Source: Methanobacteriota archaeon
Lineage (GTDB): Archaea > Thermoplasmatota > Poseidoniia > Poseidoniales > Poseidoniaceae
Length of the DNA stretch: 64,000 bases
Assembly (NCBI GenBank): GCA_002718195.1
Contig: PBDU01000006.1
Coordinates: 62,001 to 126,000 of the forward strand
Direction of reading: 5' to 3'
Position numbers and translations under genes: made by a program
Notes under the pieces: generated by a model
The model's input: the letters and a program-made list of their open reading frames with translations, nothing else
What the model was told of the DNA's origin: nothing
Database searches by the model: none
Shown here: positions 52,045-60,300 of the stretch, piece after piece
Layout: each line of letters opens with the position of its first letter
Numbering within the stretch: position 1 is the stretch's first letter

Positions 52045-52542
52045 ATGGCAAAGGTAGCGCTGATAGCAGCAGGCGATGGGAAGAACATGGAATTGGCCTT
52101 GAAGTTCAAAGAAATGGCTGAAGAAATGGGTCACTCGACTGATGTAATGGATTTGATGGGACTGGAGTGGCCTGTCATCACAAACAAACTCATGAAGGAA
52201 GGTTACAAACCTGAAGGTGCGAAAGACCTGATGGATAGATTAGGGGGAGCAGATGGTTGGGTTTGTATTGCTCCTGAATATAATGGTGGGATGCCTAGTT
52301 CTTTGAATAACACAGTCGCATGGATGAGCATTTTTTGGAATGATTTCCGAGAGGTATTCAACAGCAGAAAAGTTGGTCTTGCTACACACTCTGGTGGAGG
52401 AGGAGATCACGTGATTATGGCTATGAGGCAGATGTTTTCTTACCTCGGGTGCAATTTGATTGGAAGGGCAGTTATCAGCAATAAAAATAAGGAAGCTAAT
52501 CCAGAAGCTATGGAAAGAATCATTAGAGAGATCACAGAGTGA
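52045..52542 (+). CDS. NADPH-dependent FMN reductase (flavodoxin-like)
   Basis: 165 residues from the ATG at 52045 (MAKVALIAAGDGKNMELAL). The flavin-binding signature is APEYNGGMPSSLNN, with a later ATHSGGGGDH loop. The frame continues 69 nt upstream, but that part is unlike the family and lies over the promoter. It reduces FMN or quinones with NAD(P)H. The stop overlaps the convergent hypothetical gene's end, and the redox neighbours suggest a shared stress or quinone-handling role. Confidence 0.9.
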   Translation: MAKVALIAAGDGKNMELALKFKEMAEEMGHSTDVMDLMGLEWPVITNKLMKEGYKPEGAKDLMDRLGGADGWVCIAPEYNGGMPSSLNNTVAWMSIFWNDFREVFNSRKVGLATHSGGGGDHVIMAMRQMFSYLGCNLIGRAVISNKNKEANPEAMERIIREITE

Positions 52543-52941
52543 TTACAAATATCTTGAATCCTTATCATAAACTAGGTCGAACCACTTCTTTAATAGGGCT
52601 GAGAATTCATCTCTGTCACTTGTTTTTTGGACGTTTTCAATAAATGCGCCACTACAAGACGAATCAGCTAGAGTAATATCATGCTTTGTCGGTATTAATT
52701 CAATTACCTTGGTGTGATCTCGGTATATTCCAACCTCGAATACAAGCCAAGGCAACTCAGTTCTTGCCAAGTCGGCAAAAAGTTCAGAGAAAACAAAGTG
52801 CGCTAGGTCTTGTGAATTTTTAAACGAGCACAAGGTTTTGACTGTGCTTAGCAGCTCTTCACTTTTCTGATTGAGTGTAACAGGGGCTTCTTCTATTTGC
52901 CTAGAAACAGTCATTGTGAACATAGGCAAGGTTTCTGACAT
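52543..52941 (-). CDS. Hypothetical soluble protein
   Basis: 132 residues, acidic, no TM span. Helical segments alternate with strands (LPWLVFEVGIYRDHTKVIELI). No motif recognised. GGAGTTCT precedes the ATG. Convergent with the FMN reductase and divergent from the FAD oxidoreductase, sharing with the latter the inverted repeat at 53012-53036. Confidence 0.6.
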   Translation of the reverse strand: MSETLPMFTMTVSRQIEEAPVTLNQKSEELLSTVKTLCSFKNSQDLAHFVFSELFADLARTELPWLVFEVGIYRDHTKVIELIPTKHDITLADSSCSGAFIENVQKTSDRDEFSALLKKWFDLVYDKDSRYL

Positions 52942-53011
52942 AGAACTCCGACTAAGGTATTGTTTAATTTCTTATTCAGCCTTTGTATATGTAATTAAAC
53001 ACCTCTTAACT

Positions 53012-53036
53012 AATTTTTTAGGTTGCCCTAAAAATT
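53012..53036. promoter_or_regulatory. Inverted repeat resembling a DtxR/IdeR-type operator
   Basis: Left arm TTTTTAGG (53015-53022), loop TTGC, right arm CCTAAAAA (53027-53034): eight perfect pairs, AT-rich flanks extend it. The core TTAGG...CCTAA recalls half-sites bound by iron- or manganese-sensing DtxR/SirR-family regulators. It lies 29 nt before the FAD oxidoreductase ATG and 71 nt before the divergent gene's start, so it could control either. The alternative is a plain hairpin. Confidence 0.5.
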
Positions 53037-53064
53037 ATTAATAACTTTATTTTGGGTTGTATTA

Positions 53065-54222
53065 ATGATGAAAAAAAACCATGATGGTGGGAAAGTAAAA
53101 ATTCCCAAGGATGCATATGATACAGTAATTGTTGGTGCAGGACCAGCTGGGGTGGGAGTTGGTATAGCATTACAACATGTTGGGGTCAAGAATTACACAA
53201 TTATTGAAAGAGACGAGGTTGGTTCTTCATTCATTTCCTGGCCAGAGGAAACAAGATTCATTACTCCATCTTTTCCAAGTAACTCTATAGGGATGTTAGA
53301 TCTTAATTCAATTGCAATAGGAGTTTCTCCGGCTTATAATATGAGAATTGAGCACCCAACAGGAGTTGATTTTGCATTACACCTGAAATTTTTAGTTAAT
53401 GAATTGCAACTACCTATTTTGGAAAATACTAATGTGAATTCTATAAAAAAGACCGGAGATTTTTTCGAAATTAACATTGATACTTCAGTTATACATGCAA
53501 AAAACATTATTTGGGCAGCAGGAGAATATCAGTATCCTTCAACAGGAATCTTCCAAGGAAGTGAGAACTGTATTCACACATCAGTCATAAAAAAATACAG
53601 TGATTTTCGTAACAGCGAGTATACTGTAATTGGCGGATATGAGAGTGGAATAGATGCTGCTTACCATCTCGCCCAAAAAGGGAAAAAGGTGTGCGTGTTT
53701 GACAAAAACTGTCCATGGGGAGAGGAAACCTCAGATCCCAGTGTTGCATTGTCCACATTTACATTTGAAAGAATGAATGATTATAATTTTCAGAAGAACG
53801 TAACATTAAATGCTAACACTACAGTCAAATCCGTGGAATTAGTAAATGGGAAGTATGAGATAACTGTTGAAGGAGGAGAGGTTTATTTTTCTGATGAAAA
53901 ACCCCTGTTAGCCTCTGGATTCCGTGGTAGTCACAGTTGTATCTCTCACCTTTTCGAGGCTAGACAAGATGGTTTTCCAATGCTTACTGAACAGGATTGT
54001 TCAACCATTACCGATGGTCTGTATTTGTGCGGCCCATCTGTTAGGCACGATGGGCATATTTTCTGCTTCATATACAAATACAGGCAGAGATTTGCTATTG
54101 TAGCAAAATCAATTGCAGAATCATTGGGTCTAGAGACGGATGAATTCGTAGCTGCTTACAAATCATGGGGGATGTTTCTCGATGACTTATCTTGTTGCGG
54201 GAAGGAGTGTTTGACTTGCTAG
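53065..54222 (+). CDS. FAD-dependent NAD(P)-binding oxidoreductase
   Basis: 385 residues. First dinucleotide fold VIVGAGPAGVGVGIAL (FAD); WAAGEYQYPS and VIGGYESGIDAAYHLA (second Rossmann motif for NAD(P)H); a late GLYLCGPSVRH FAD motif. The architecture resembles thioredoxin-reductase/flavin-monooxygenase-like 'K+-transport-type' flavoproteins. The C terminus ends with five Cys in SCCGKECLTC, possibly a redox or metal tail. Base composition is more AT-rich than the housekeeping genes. ATG at 53065 or 53068; no Shine-Dalgarno, AT-rich promoter with the operator-like repeat. Substrate unknown. Confidence 0.85.
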   Translation: MMKKNHDGGKVKIPKDAYDTVIVGAGPAGVGVGIALQHVGVKNYTIIERDEVGSSFISWPEETRFITPSFPSNSIGMLDLNSIAIGVSPAYNMRIEHPTGVDFALHLKFLVNELQLPILENTNVNSIKKTGDFFEINIDTSVIHAKNIIWAAGEYQYPSTGIFQGSENCIHTSVIKKYSDFRNSEYTVIGGYESGIDAAYHLAQKGKKVCVFDKNCPWGEETSDPSVALSTFTFERMNDYNFQKNVTLNANTTVKSVELVNGKYEITVEGGEVYFSDEKPLLASGFRGSHSCISHLFEARQDGFPMLTEQDCSTITDGLYLCGPSVRHDGHIFCFIYKYRQRFAIVAKSIAESLGLETDEFVAAYKSWGMFLDDLSCCGKECLTC

Positions 54223-54272
54223 GCATTTTTAAGACATCATTTTTGAGAAAAACTGAAGCATCGGGTGGTAAT

Positions 54273-54446
54273 ATGCTCCTTTCATCAAAATTTTTCAAAA
54301 TTGAATGGTTAGGGCAAACCATAGCAAGTACCTTGTGGATCATAAGTGTGTTTTCATACGGCATATATTCAGTTGGTGATTATCTTCAACTAAGTGCAGC
54401 AAGTGCTTGGTTATTAGCGAATCTAAGCAATCTTGGTAAGGATTAG
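54273..54446 (+). CDS. Small membrane protein (57 aa)
   Basis: From ATG 54273, preceded by GGTGGTAAT. Two hydrophobic stretches (TIASTLWIISVFSYGIYSVG and LSAASAWLLANL) fit one or two spans. It lies 50 nt after the FAD oxidoreductase on the same strand. No family recognised. Confidence 0.5.
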   Translation: MLLSSKFFKIEWLGQTIASTLWIISVFSYGIYSVGDYLQLSAASAWLLANLSNLGKD

Positions 54447-54585
54447 ATATACTACCGTACTGATTACTCTGAATTATAATTTAGTAGAGTGTCAGTATAT
54501 GCAAAAATGCAGGTTTACATAGCAAAAATCCAAGAGAAAATGGGTTGAAATACGCAGCATTCATCAACTGAGGAAATCAATTAAG

Positions 54586-54660
54586 TGCTCGTGCCGGGAT
54601 TCGAACCCGGGTCGACGGGATGAAAACCCGTAATGATGGGCCGTGCTACACCACACGAGC
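54586..54660 (-). tRNA. tRNA-Glu (UUC)
   Basis: On the minus strand: acceptor GCTCGTG with CACGAGC, anticodon stem ACGGG/CCCGT around loop TTTTCAT with anticodon TTC, T arm CCGGG-TTCGAAT-CCCGG, discriminator A at 54586. The D arm and body match archaeal tRNA-Glu. CCA is not encoded and no intron is seen. The 54447-54753 stretch around it holds no other gene I can support. Confidence 0.96.
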
Positions 54661-54753
54661 GACAAGGGGGCGTCAAGCATTTCATTGATAATCATTCTTA
54701 TCCAACAACAGAAGTCAAGTGGTCGAGAATTTTGGTTTTATGAGCGTATTGAA

Positions 54754-55362
54754 TCACTCTTCTTGAGCAAATTGGTTTGTATATGCATTCCATTTTCTTA
54801 AACCTAGAACTGCCAATGCTATCCCTACAATCATGATAATTGCAAAATAAATTTCGTTATCTAAGAACCACTCAAATGAATTTACTGCTTTTGCCCCATA
54901 CATTACTACCAATAGTGCCTCAATGCCGTACCTCAATCCTCTTCCCGCTAAGGAATAAGTCACAAATGGCTTTATCTCCATATCTCCCATACCTGCAATC
55001 CAGGTGCAGACCTTGAATGGGATGGGTGTGAAGGCTGCGATGAATATGCCCCAGTCTCCATATTTTTCAGCAAAAGATTCCAGAATTTTGACATATTTTT
55101 CAGCACCAAACTTTCTGATTATAGATAGCCCCCAATTTGCTCCAATCCAGTAACCAACCAAGCCTCCTAGAATCGAAGTGATGGTAATTATCAGCCATAG
55201 CCAGATAATTGTACCAGTATTGCCAAGTTCAGAATATACCATTGGAATGAATAGTACATCTGCAGGGACCGGCTCGATAAATGACTCTGTGAATGAAAGC
55301 AAGGCAAGTCCTAATTGACCATAAGCTTCGAAGAAATCAATGATTCCTTGTTCAATGGCCAT
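54754..55362 (-). CDS. DedA/YqaA-type membrane protein (VTT domain)
   Basis: 202 residues, five or six spans. DedA-family features: a re-entrant FIEPVPADVLFIPMV near the start, GLVGYWIGANWG, and FTPIPFKVCTWIAGMG (the family's F-x-R-x-x-P-x(3)-G/'PxPxK' loop in the YqaA form). Bacterial members move lipid carriers or maintain membrane potential. A leaderless start is likely: a TATA-like CTTATATCA lies ~25-33 nt upstream on the minus strand. Confidence 0.88.
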   Translation of the reverse strand: MAIEQGIIDFFEAYGQLGLALLSFTESFIEPVPADVLFIPMVYSELGNTGTIIWLWLIITITSILGGLVGYWIGANWGLSIIRKFGAEKYVKILESFAEKYGDWGIFIAAFTPIPFKVCTWIAGMGDMEIKPFVTYSLAGRGLRYGIEALLVVMYGAKAVNSFEWFLDNEIYFAIIMIVGIALAVLGLRKWNAYTNQFAQEE

Positions 55363-55448
55363 GATTAATGCGAATCATTTGTTAATGATATAAGTGGTGG
55401 TTGGTATTCATTTATTCGAACGATATCGGGTATATTGTGGGCAATCCG

Positions 55449-55958
55449 ATGCAAGTACTGGATACGTCTGCCCTTCTAGCATGGCCGATTGAAAAAATCA
55501 GAGATTCTATTTGTTCGAGCACACAAATTGCAGAGCTAGAAAAAGTTGATTTGAATAGATCACTTCTAATTGAAACGATTGAGATAAACTGGAAGGTTCC
55601 TTCTTCAAAAGGTCTAGATTCAGCCAAAAAAGCAGCCCAAGAAAGTGGCGATTTAGCAAGGTTAAGCGATGTGGACCTAGATATTCTTGCGATATGTTTT
55701 GATCTTCAAGAAAACCAATCAGATTTTGAGTTATTTAGTGACGACTACAGAGTGCAAAATGTTGCAGCTCTTGCAAAAATGAAGGTCAAGTCAATCAACA
55801 CCAAAGGGGTTTCAGCCATTTGGTACTGGGAGGCAAGGTGTACAGGTTGCAGAGCAATTACAAAATTAAATGATAATCCAAGAAGAGGAAGAAAGGGTTC
55901 AGTAATGGACTGTGATATATGTGGCTCAGAAATGGTGCTAAAGAAGAAGAGGGGTTAG
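55449..55958 (+). CDS. Nob1-type PIN endonuclease with zinc ribbon
   Basis: 169 residues. PIN domain with acidic residues in VLDTSALLAW, LSDVDLDILA and LFSDDYRVQNVA; then a C-terminal zinc ribbon C-T-G-C ... C-D-I-C. This is archaeal Nob1, which trims the 3' end of 16S rRNA. The ATG at 55449 is preceded by GGGCAATCCG; the frame extends 48 nt upstream without matching content. 3' end is 1 nt from the convergent tatA stop. Confidence 0.93.
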   Translation: MQVLDTSALLAWPIEKIRDSICSSTQIAELEKVDLNRSLLIETIEINWKVPSSKGLDSAKKAAQESGDLARLSDVDLDILAICFDLQENQSDFELFSDDYRVQNVAALAKMKVKSINTKGVSAIWYWEARCTGCRAITKLNDNPRRGRKGSVMDCDICGSEMVLKKKRG

Positions 55959-55959
55959 C

Positions 55960-56274
55960 CTATTCTTCGGATTTTTCCAGATTTTCTAATGCTGAAACTT
56001 TCTTTTCCAATTCTTCAACATCCATTCCAACTGGGTCTATTCCGACTGCTTTGGCTCTTTCTCCTAATGAATGAGATGCTGTCATTCCGCCTGCTTCGAG
56101 GTCAGCGACAGTTTCAGCAAGTTTTGTTGAGGTTGCTTCATTAAGACCTCTTTGAAATTCACCTTTGGACTTTCCAAGTGCATTCGCAAGTTCTGGCAAC
56201 CTCTTCGCTCCAAAGAGAAGGAAGAATACGCCTATTATTATCAGTACTTCAACGCCGCCAAATGAACCAAACAT
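55960..56274 (-). CDS. tatA: Sec-independent (Tat) translocase subunit TatA/E
   Basis: 104 residues: one N-terminal span (VEVLIIIGVFFLLFG), the hinge GAKRLPELANALGKS and an amphipathic helix, then an acidic tail. It forms the Tat pore with TatC, exporting folded, often cofactor-bearing proteins. TatC is not in the window. The F-G-A-K-R-L-P hinge is the defining motif. Confidence 0.95.
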   Translation of the reverse strand: MFGSFGGVEVLIIIGVFFLLFGAKRLPELANALGKSKGEFQRGLNEATSTKLAETVADLEAGGMTASHSLGERAKAVGIDPVGMDVEELEKKVSALENLEKSEE

Positions 56275-56334
56275 CGACTCGCCCTGATGTCCGCTAGCAA
56301 CGGAGGTATCTCAAATCTTTGGATGATTTTCCCC

Positions 56335-56580
56335 TCAACCACCGCTTACAGGAGGCAATAAGGCAATTTCACAAGTATCGGTAATTCTGAAATCAACATC
56401 TACTTTTTCTCCGTTAACTGCAACAGCCAATCCTTGACCTAGCCAGTGCCCCTGACCTAGTTCTTCAACTAACTGTTGAATAGTTGTACCTGTTTGAAGT
56501 TTGATGATTTTTTCTCTGGTATCCAAATCTTCTGCGATTTGTCCAAATGCAAGTATTGTGACCTCGCACAATGTTTCCAT
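56335..56580 (-). CDS. MoaD/ThiS-family sulfur carrier protein
   Basis: 81 residues, beta-grasp fold. It ends in the invariant Gly-Gly (LLPPVSGG) that is thiocarboxylated; TTIQQLVEELGQ and VAVNGEKVDVDFRI are typical. Either molybdopterin synthase small subunit or a SAMP-like small modifier; archaea use both roles. No moaE, moeB or E1-like gene adjoins it, so the pathway is undecided. The minus-strand ATG at 56580 faces the ABC exporter operon. Confidence 0.9.
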   Translation of the reverse strand: METLCEVTILAFGQIAEDLDTREKIIKLQTGTTIQQLVEELGQGHWLGQGLAVAVNGEKVDVDFRITDTCEIALLPPVSGG

Positions 56581-56633
56581 GTTGATTCACAACATGCCAT
56601 AACTTTTCAACCCATTTGCGCTTTAGGTTGAAT

Positions 56634-57350
56634 ATGGGAGATGCTTTGAAGGCTGTAGACTTGTACAAACTTTATCCCAGTGGCGAAGATATGATACGAG
56701 CCGTAGATGGCATAAGTATCGAAATCGAGCAGGGAGAATTCATTGCTGTAATCGGTCCTTCCGGATGTGGAAAGACAACTTTGCTCAATCTCTTGAGTGG
56801 AATCGATGTTGCTACTGCTGGTGAAGTTGAAATCGATGGATCATCGATTTTCAGTATCAATGATAATGAAAGAACAAAGCTGAGAGCCAAAAATCTTGGT
56901 TTCATATTCCAAGACTTCAACCTTATCGATGTGCTAAATGCTCAGGAAAATGTAGAGTTGCCTTTGCTTAACACGGGAATTAAGGCAAATGAAGCAAGAG
57001 AACAAGCCTTAGTTGCATTGAAACAAGTAGGACTGGGTGACAGAGGTACGCACAGACCTAAGGAGCTCAGCGGAGGTCAGCAACAAAGAGTGGCAATCGC
57101 TAGAGCAATAGTGCACAAACCAAAGATTGTTTTTTGTGACGAGCCAACCGGTAACCTTGATGATAATACATCAAAATTAGTAATGAATTTGCTCAAGAAT
57201 ATCAACATAAATTTGGGGACAACATTCGTAATGGTTACCCATGATACAGAAATTGCCAATTCATGTGACAGAATCATAGAACTAAAAGATGGAAAAGTAA
57301 TTTCCGATAGGAAAACAAAATCAATTGAATCAAATTCCGAGGAGGAATAA
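56634..57350 (+). CDS. ABC transporter ATP-binding protein (LolD/MacB type)
   Basis: 238 residues. Walker A GPSGCGKTTLL, Q-loop FIFQDFNLIDVL, signature LSGGQQQRVAIARA, Walker B IVFCDEPTGNLDD, H-loop VTHD. It belongs to the subgroup that drives FtsX-like permeases. Chosen start is the ATG at 56634 after AGGTTGAAT. The permease gene begins 1 nt after its stop, so the two form one unit. Confidence 0.95.
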   Translation: MGDALKAVDLYKLYPSGEDMIRAVDGISIEIEQGEFIAVIGPSGCGKTTLLNLLSGIDVATAGEVEIDGSSIFSINDNERTKLRAKNLGFIFQDFNLIDVLNAQENVELPLLNTGIKANEAREQALVALKQVGLGDRGTHRPKELSGGQQQRVAIARAIVHKPKIVFCDEPTGNLDDNTSKLVMNLLKNININLGTTFVMVTHDTEIANSCDRIIELKDGKVISDRKTKSIESNSEEE

Positions 57351-57351
57351 A

Positions 57352-60300
57352 ATGCTTCTTGAGATTGGAATAGTATCAATTCTAATCTTCATCCTGTCTG
57401 CTTTTTCAGTCTACAATTTGAGGCAAGAATTTTCAACTAAATTAGCCCTAATAACCCTACTTTTCGGTCCCTCGATTGATGGTGTTTTATCTTACTTATT
57501 TGCCCAATTTTTGAATATTAATCCATCATCTTCGGTAATTATTGGTATATCGTTTGGAATTATTAGTTTGATTTTGTTACAACCCCTTCTAGTTCCATCT
57601 AGACTGGTGATCTGGCGCCTTGCTTGGAATAATGTAGTCAGGCAAAAAAGGCAAACTGCATTGTTAATCTCTGGGCTGATGATAGCAAGTTCTGTAATCA
57701 CCTCGTCTCTTGTTATCGGCGATAGTTTGGATGATACAATCTCATGGCAGGTTGAAGAAATATGGCAGGATACGGATATTGTAATTCAAGGCATTGATCC
57801 ATTCACTGGTTCTAGGGTTGTGTTCTCAGAAAATTTTGTTGATGAACTTTGGAGCGAAATTGCTGCTTCGGATTTACAAAATAAACCGGTTTCCTACCAA
57901 GCTGGATTGATTCAAAGCGGTGCAGTGTCGGCTGATTCAGGTAGAGCCTTGCCCGCTATTGCTCTAGTTTCGATGAACGCTAGCCTTGAATCTCAATTCG
58001 ATTATCCCCCGCTCTCGATAGATCCAAGCCTTACATATTTTGATTTGGAAGAAGAGAGAAGGTTTACTGGTGAGGATGCTGTTGCAATTACAACTGAATT
58101 ATCTGAAGAATTGGAAGTTGAGGTTGGCGAGGAAATTAGAATCAAGTGGTTTTTCATTGAGGATAATCAAAGAAAGAGTAGATTCCTCAATTTCACTGTG
58201 AGCGACGTTGTTTCTCCTCAGCACGGGGCAGCATTTGCAGGAGTCCAATCTGCTGCTGTATTCATGCCACTTTCCACAATGCAATCTGCATTCGGAATGG
58301 AATCAAAGGTGAATATTTTGAGGTTTACTTTGGAAAATGAATTGACCTCAGTAGCAGAGGCTGAAATTGCTAAAGAAGAGATTTTGCAGGTTGCAGATTC
58401 TAGTTGGACAGCAAAAGATTCTGGTTATGTATTCACCAAAGCGGACGGCACGGCTAGTATCTCAGTCGGTAATGAACAAGGGTTGGGTAGAATCAGTGCA
58501 GAAATCGTAAATTCTAGCAGATCAGAATTCTTGGTGAATTACGAATCTGTTTCCATGATGGAGGTTATTCAAGTGCCGCTTGCAGAGTTAGTCTATGAAC
58601 AAAATTCTATTCTCTCCTTAGGTGACCAAGATGTCAAATACATACATCGCAGTGATGAGTTTGAAGATTCTAAGTTGTGGCATTTTGGGCAGGCTGGATT
58701 CGGATACGAGTATGGAATTTACACCGACAAAGATTTCTTTTCTTATGTGATTGATGAAGGTAAATTGCTTGAAGATTTTTACCTTAGTTCTGGTAGCAGC
58801 GTTATATTTTCAGATGGAGAATCAGTTATGGGTCATTCATCTTTCATCGGAGATGAAGTTGTAGAGATTTACTCCTCAGAAAATGAAATCATTGAGGTGG
58901 TAGGGATAACAAATAGCCTTACTACCAAGGTTCTTGCTTTAGAATACGATTCAAACGAGGATGAGATGTCTTTACTAGAATTTGAGGAGTTCAGGTTTAC
59001 CAATTTGCCTGATGATTTTAATTTTACAACTTTGCAACTCGAAATCAACCCACCTTCTAGAATCATCTCTAGTGAATTAAACCCAATTAGTAAATTCGAG
59101 GCTAGTTCTATGATTATGAAACTTGAAGGATTGACGAGTGTGGAGTATTTTGAAATCGACTTATCTAATTCCGATTTACAAGTAAGCACGGCTACACAAG
59201 AATCGTTCAACCAATCTATCAATAGTGAATTTGGAGTGGTTGCTGACGGTTATTATTCTCTTGATTCCTCAGTCTTAGAAAGTCAAGATTGTGATGGCGC
59301 GGCTTACGGGTTGAGCTTGAATTTTGCAAAATATTGGTGCTCAACCGACTACGGTATGGTTGAATTTGATGAATTTGGAAGCACTAACACTATGCGTTTT
59401 GGTATCTTTTCTGAAGTTGATGGTGCGGGAAGAATAGGACAAATGTTACTTTCAGTTACCGATGGTTCTGGTCAAGATATCGTAAATCAATCACAGATTT
59501 TATCCAATCAAAGACTCGGTCAATTATTGTCAAGTCAAAACTACAACGTCTCAGTTGTGGGTCTGATTCCTTATGCCCTTGGCAATGATGAGAGTACGCA
59601 GTTGGAATATGCTGGAAATATGGGTGATGGCTATGGATTGGAAGGGCTATCGGAGTTAGATGGTATAACGCTAGGTTTGGTAAGCATTTCAGATGCGGTA
59701 AATTTGACATCCTCATCACAACAAGAAAGATCTATTTTGATATACAACGGTGGGGATGTTGATGATGGGTCATCCTCTGTTAACCAATCATTTTACGAGG
59801 ATTTAGTCTCATGGTATGATGGCTTAGTTGGAATTCAAGATTCCTATCTGCGCGTTTCTTCACCTAAAGTTGAGACGATGGAAGAGGTAGAAGCAAGTAG
59901 CGGCGTAATCTCAGGCACATTCCTAATCTTTGGTGGATTCATAATGGCTGCAGGCTTTTTGCTGATAATTACAATCACTTCCATGCTCGCTCAAGCTAGA
60001 AAATCTGATTTTGCCTTATTGAGAATTTTTGGACTAAAGCGCAGAGATATCTCTGCCTTTGTCATGATGGAGGGTGTACTTGCTTCATTTTTTGCTGGCT
60101 TGTTTGGCTCGTTACTTGGACTCTTGATGGCATTCTTTGTCGCAGATGGGTTCCAAGAAATGTATTCTGACATAGGCGTGGAAGTGTTTAGATTCTCTTG
60201 GGAAACTGAATCGGTTATTTCTGGTTGGTTTGGGGGTTTCCTGGTCGCATGTTCAGTCATGCTGATGACTTCAATTTGGTCTTCGAGATTGATAATTGTG

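Noticed and set aside
53023..53036. Intrinsic terminator for the divergent hypothetical gene
   Set aside because: The repeat lies upstream of both flanking genes (their starts face away from it), so it cannot end either transcript.
54586..54660. tRNA-Glu as a proven integration site with flanking direct repeat
   Set aside because: I searched by eye for a copy of the tRNA 3' end near the esterase end (around 50.1 kb) and in the 48.4-48.5 kb gap and saw none. The island idea is kept only as inference.
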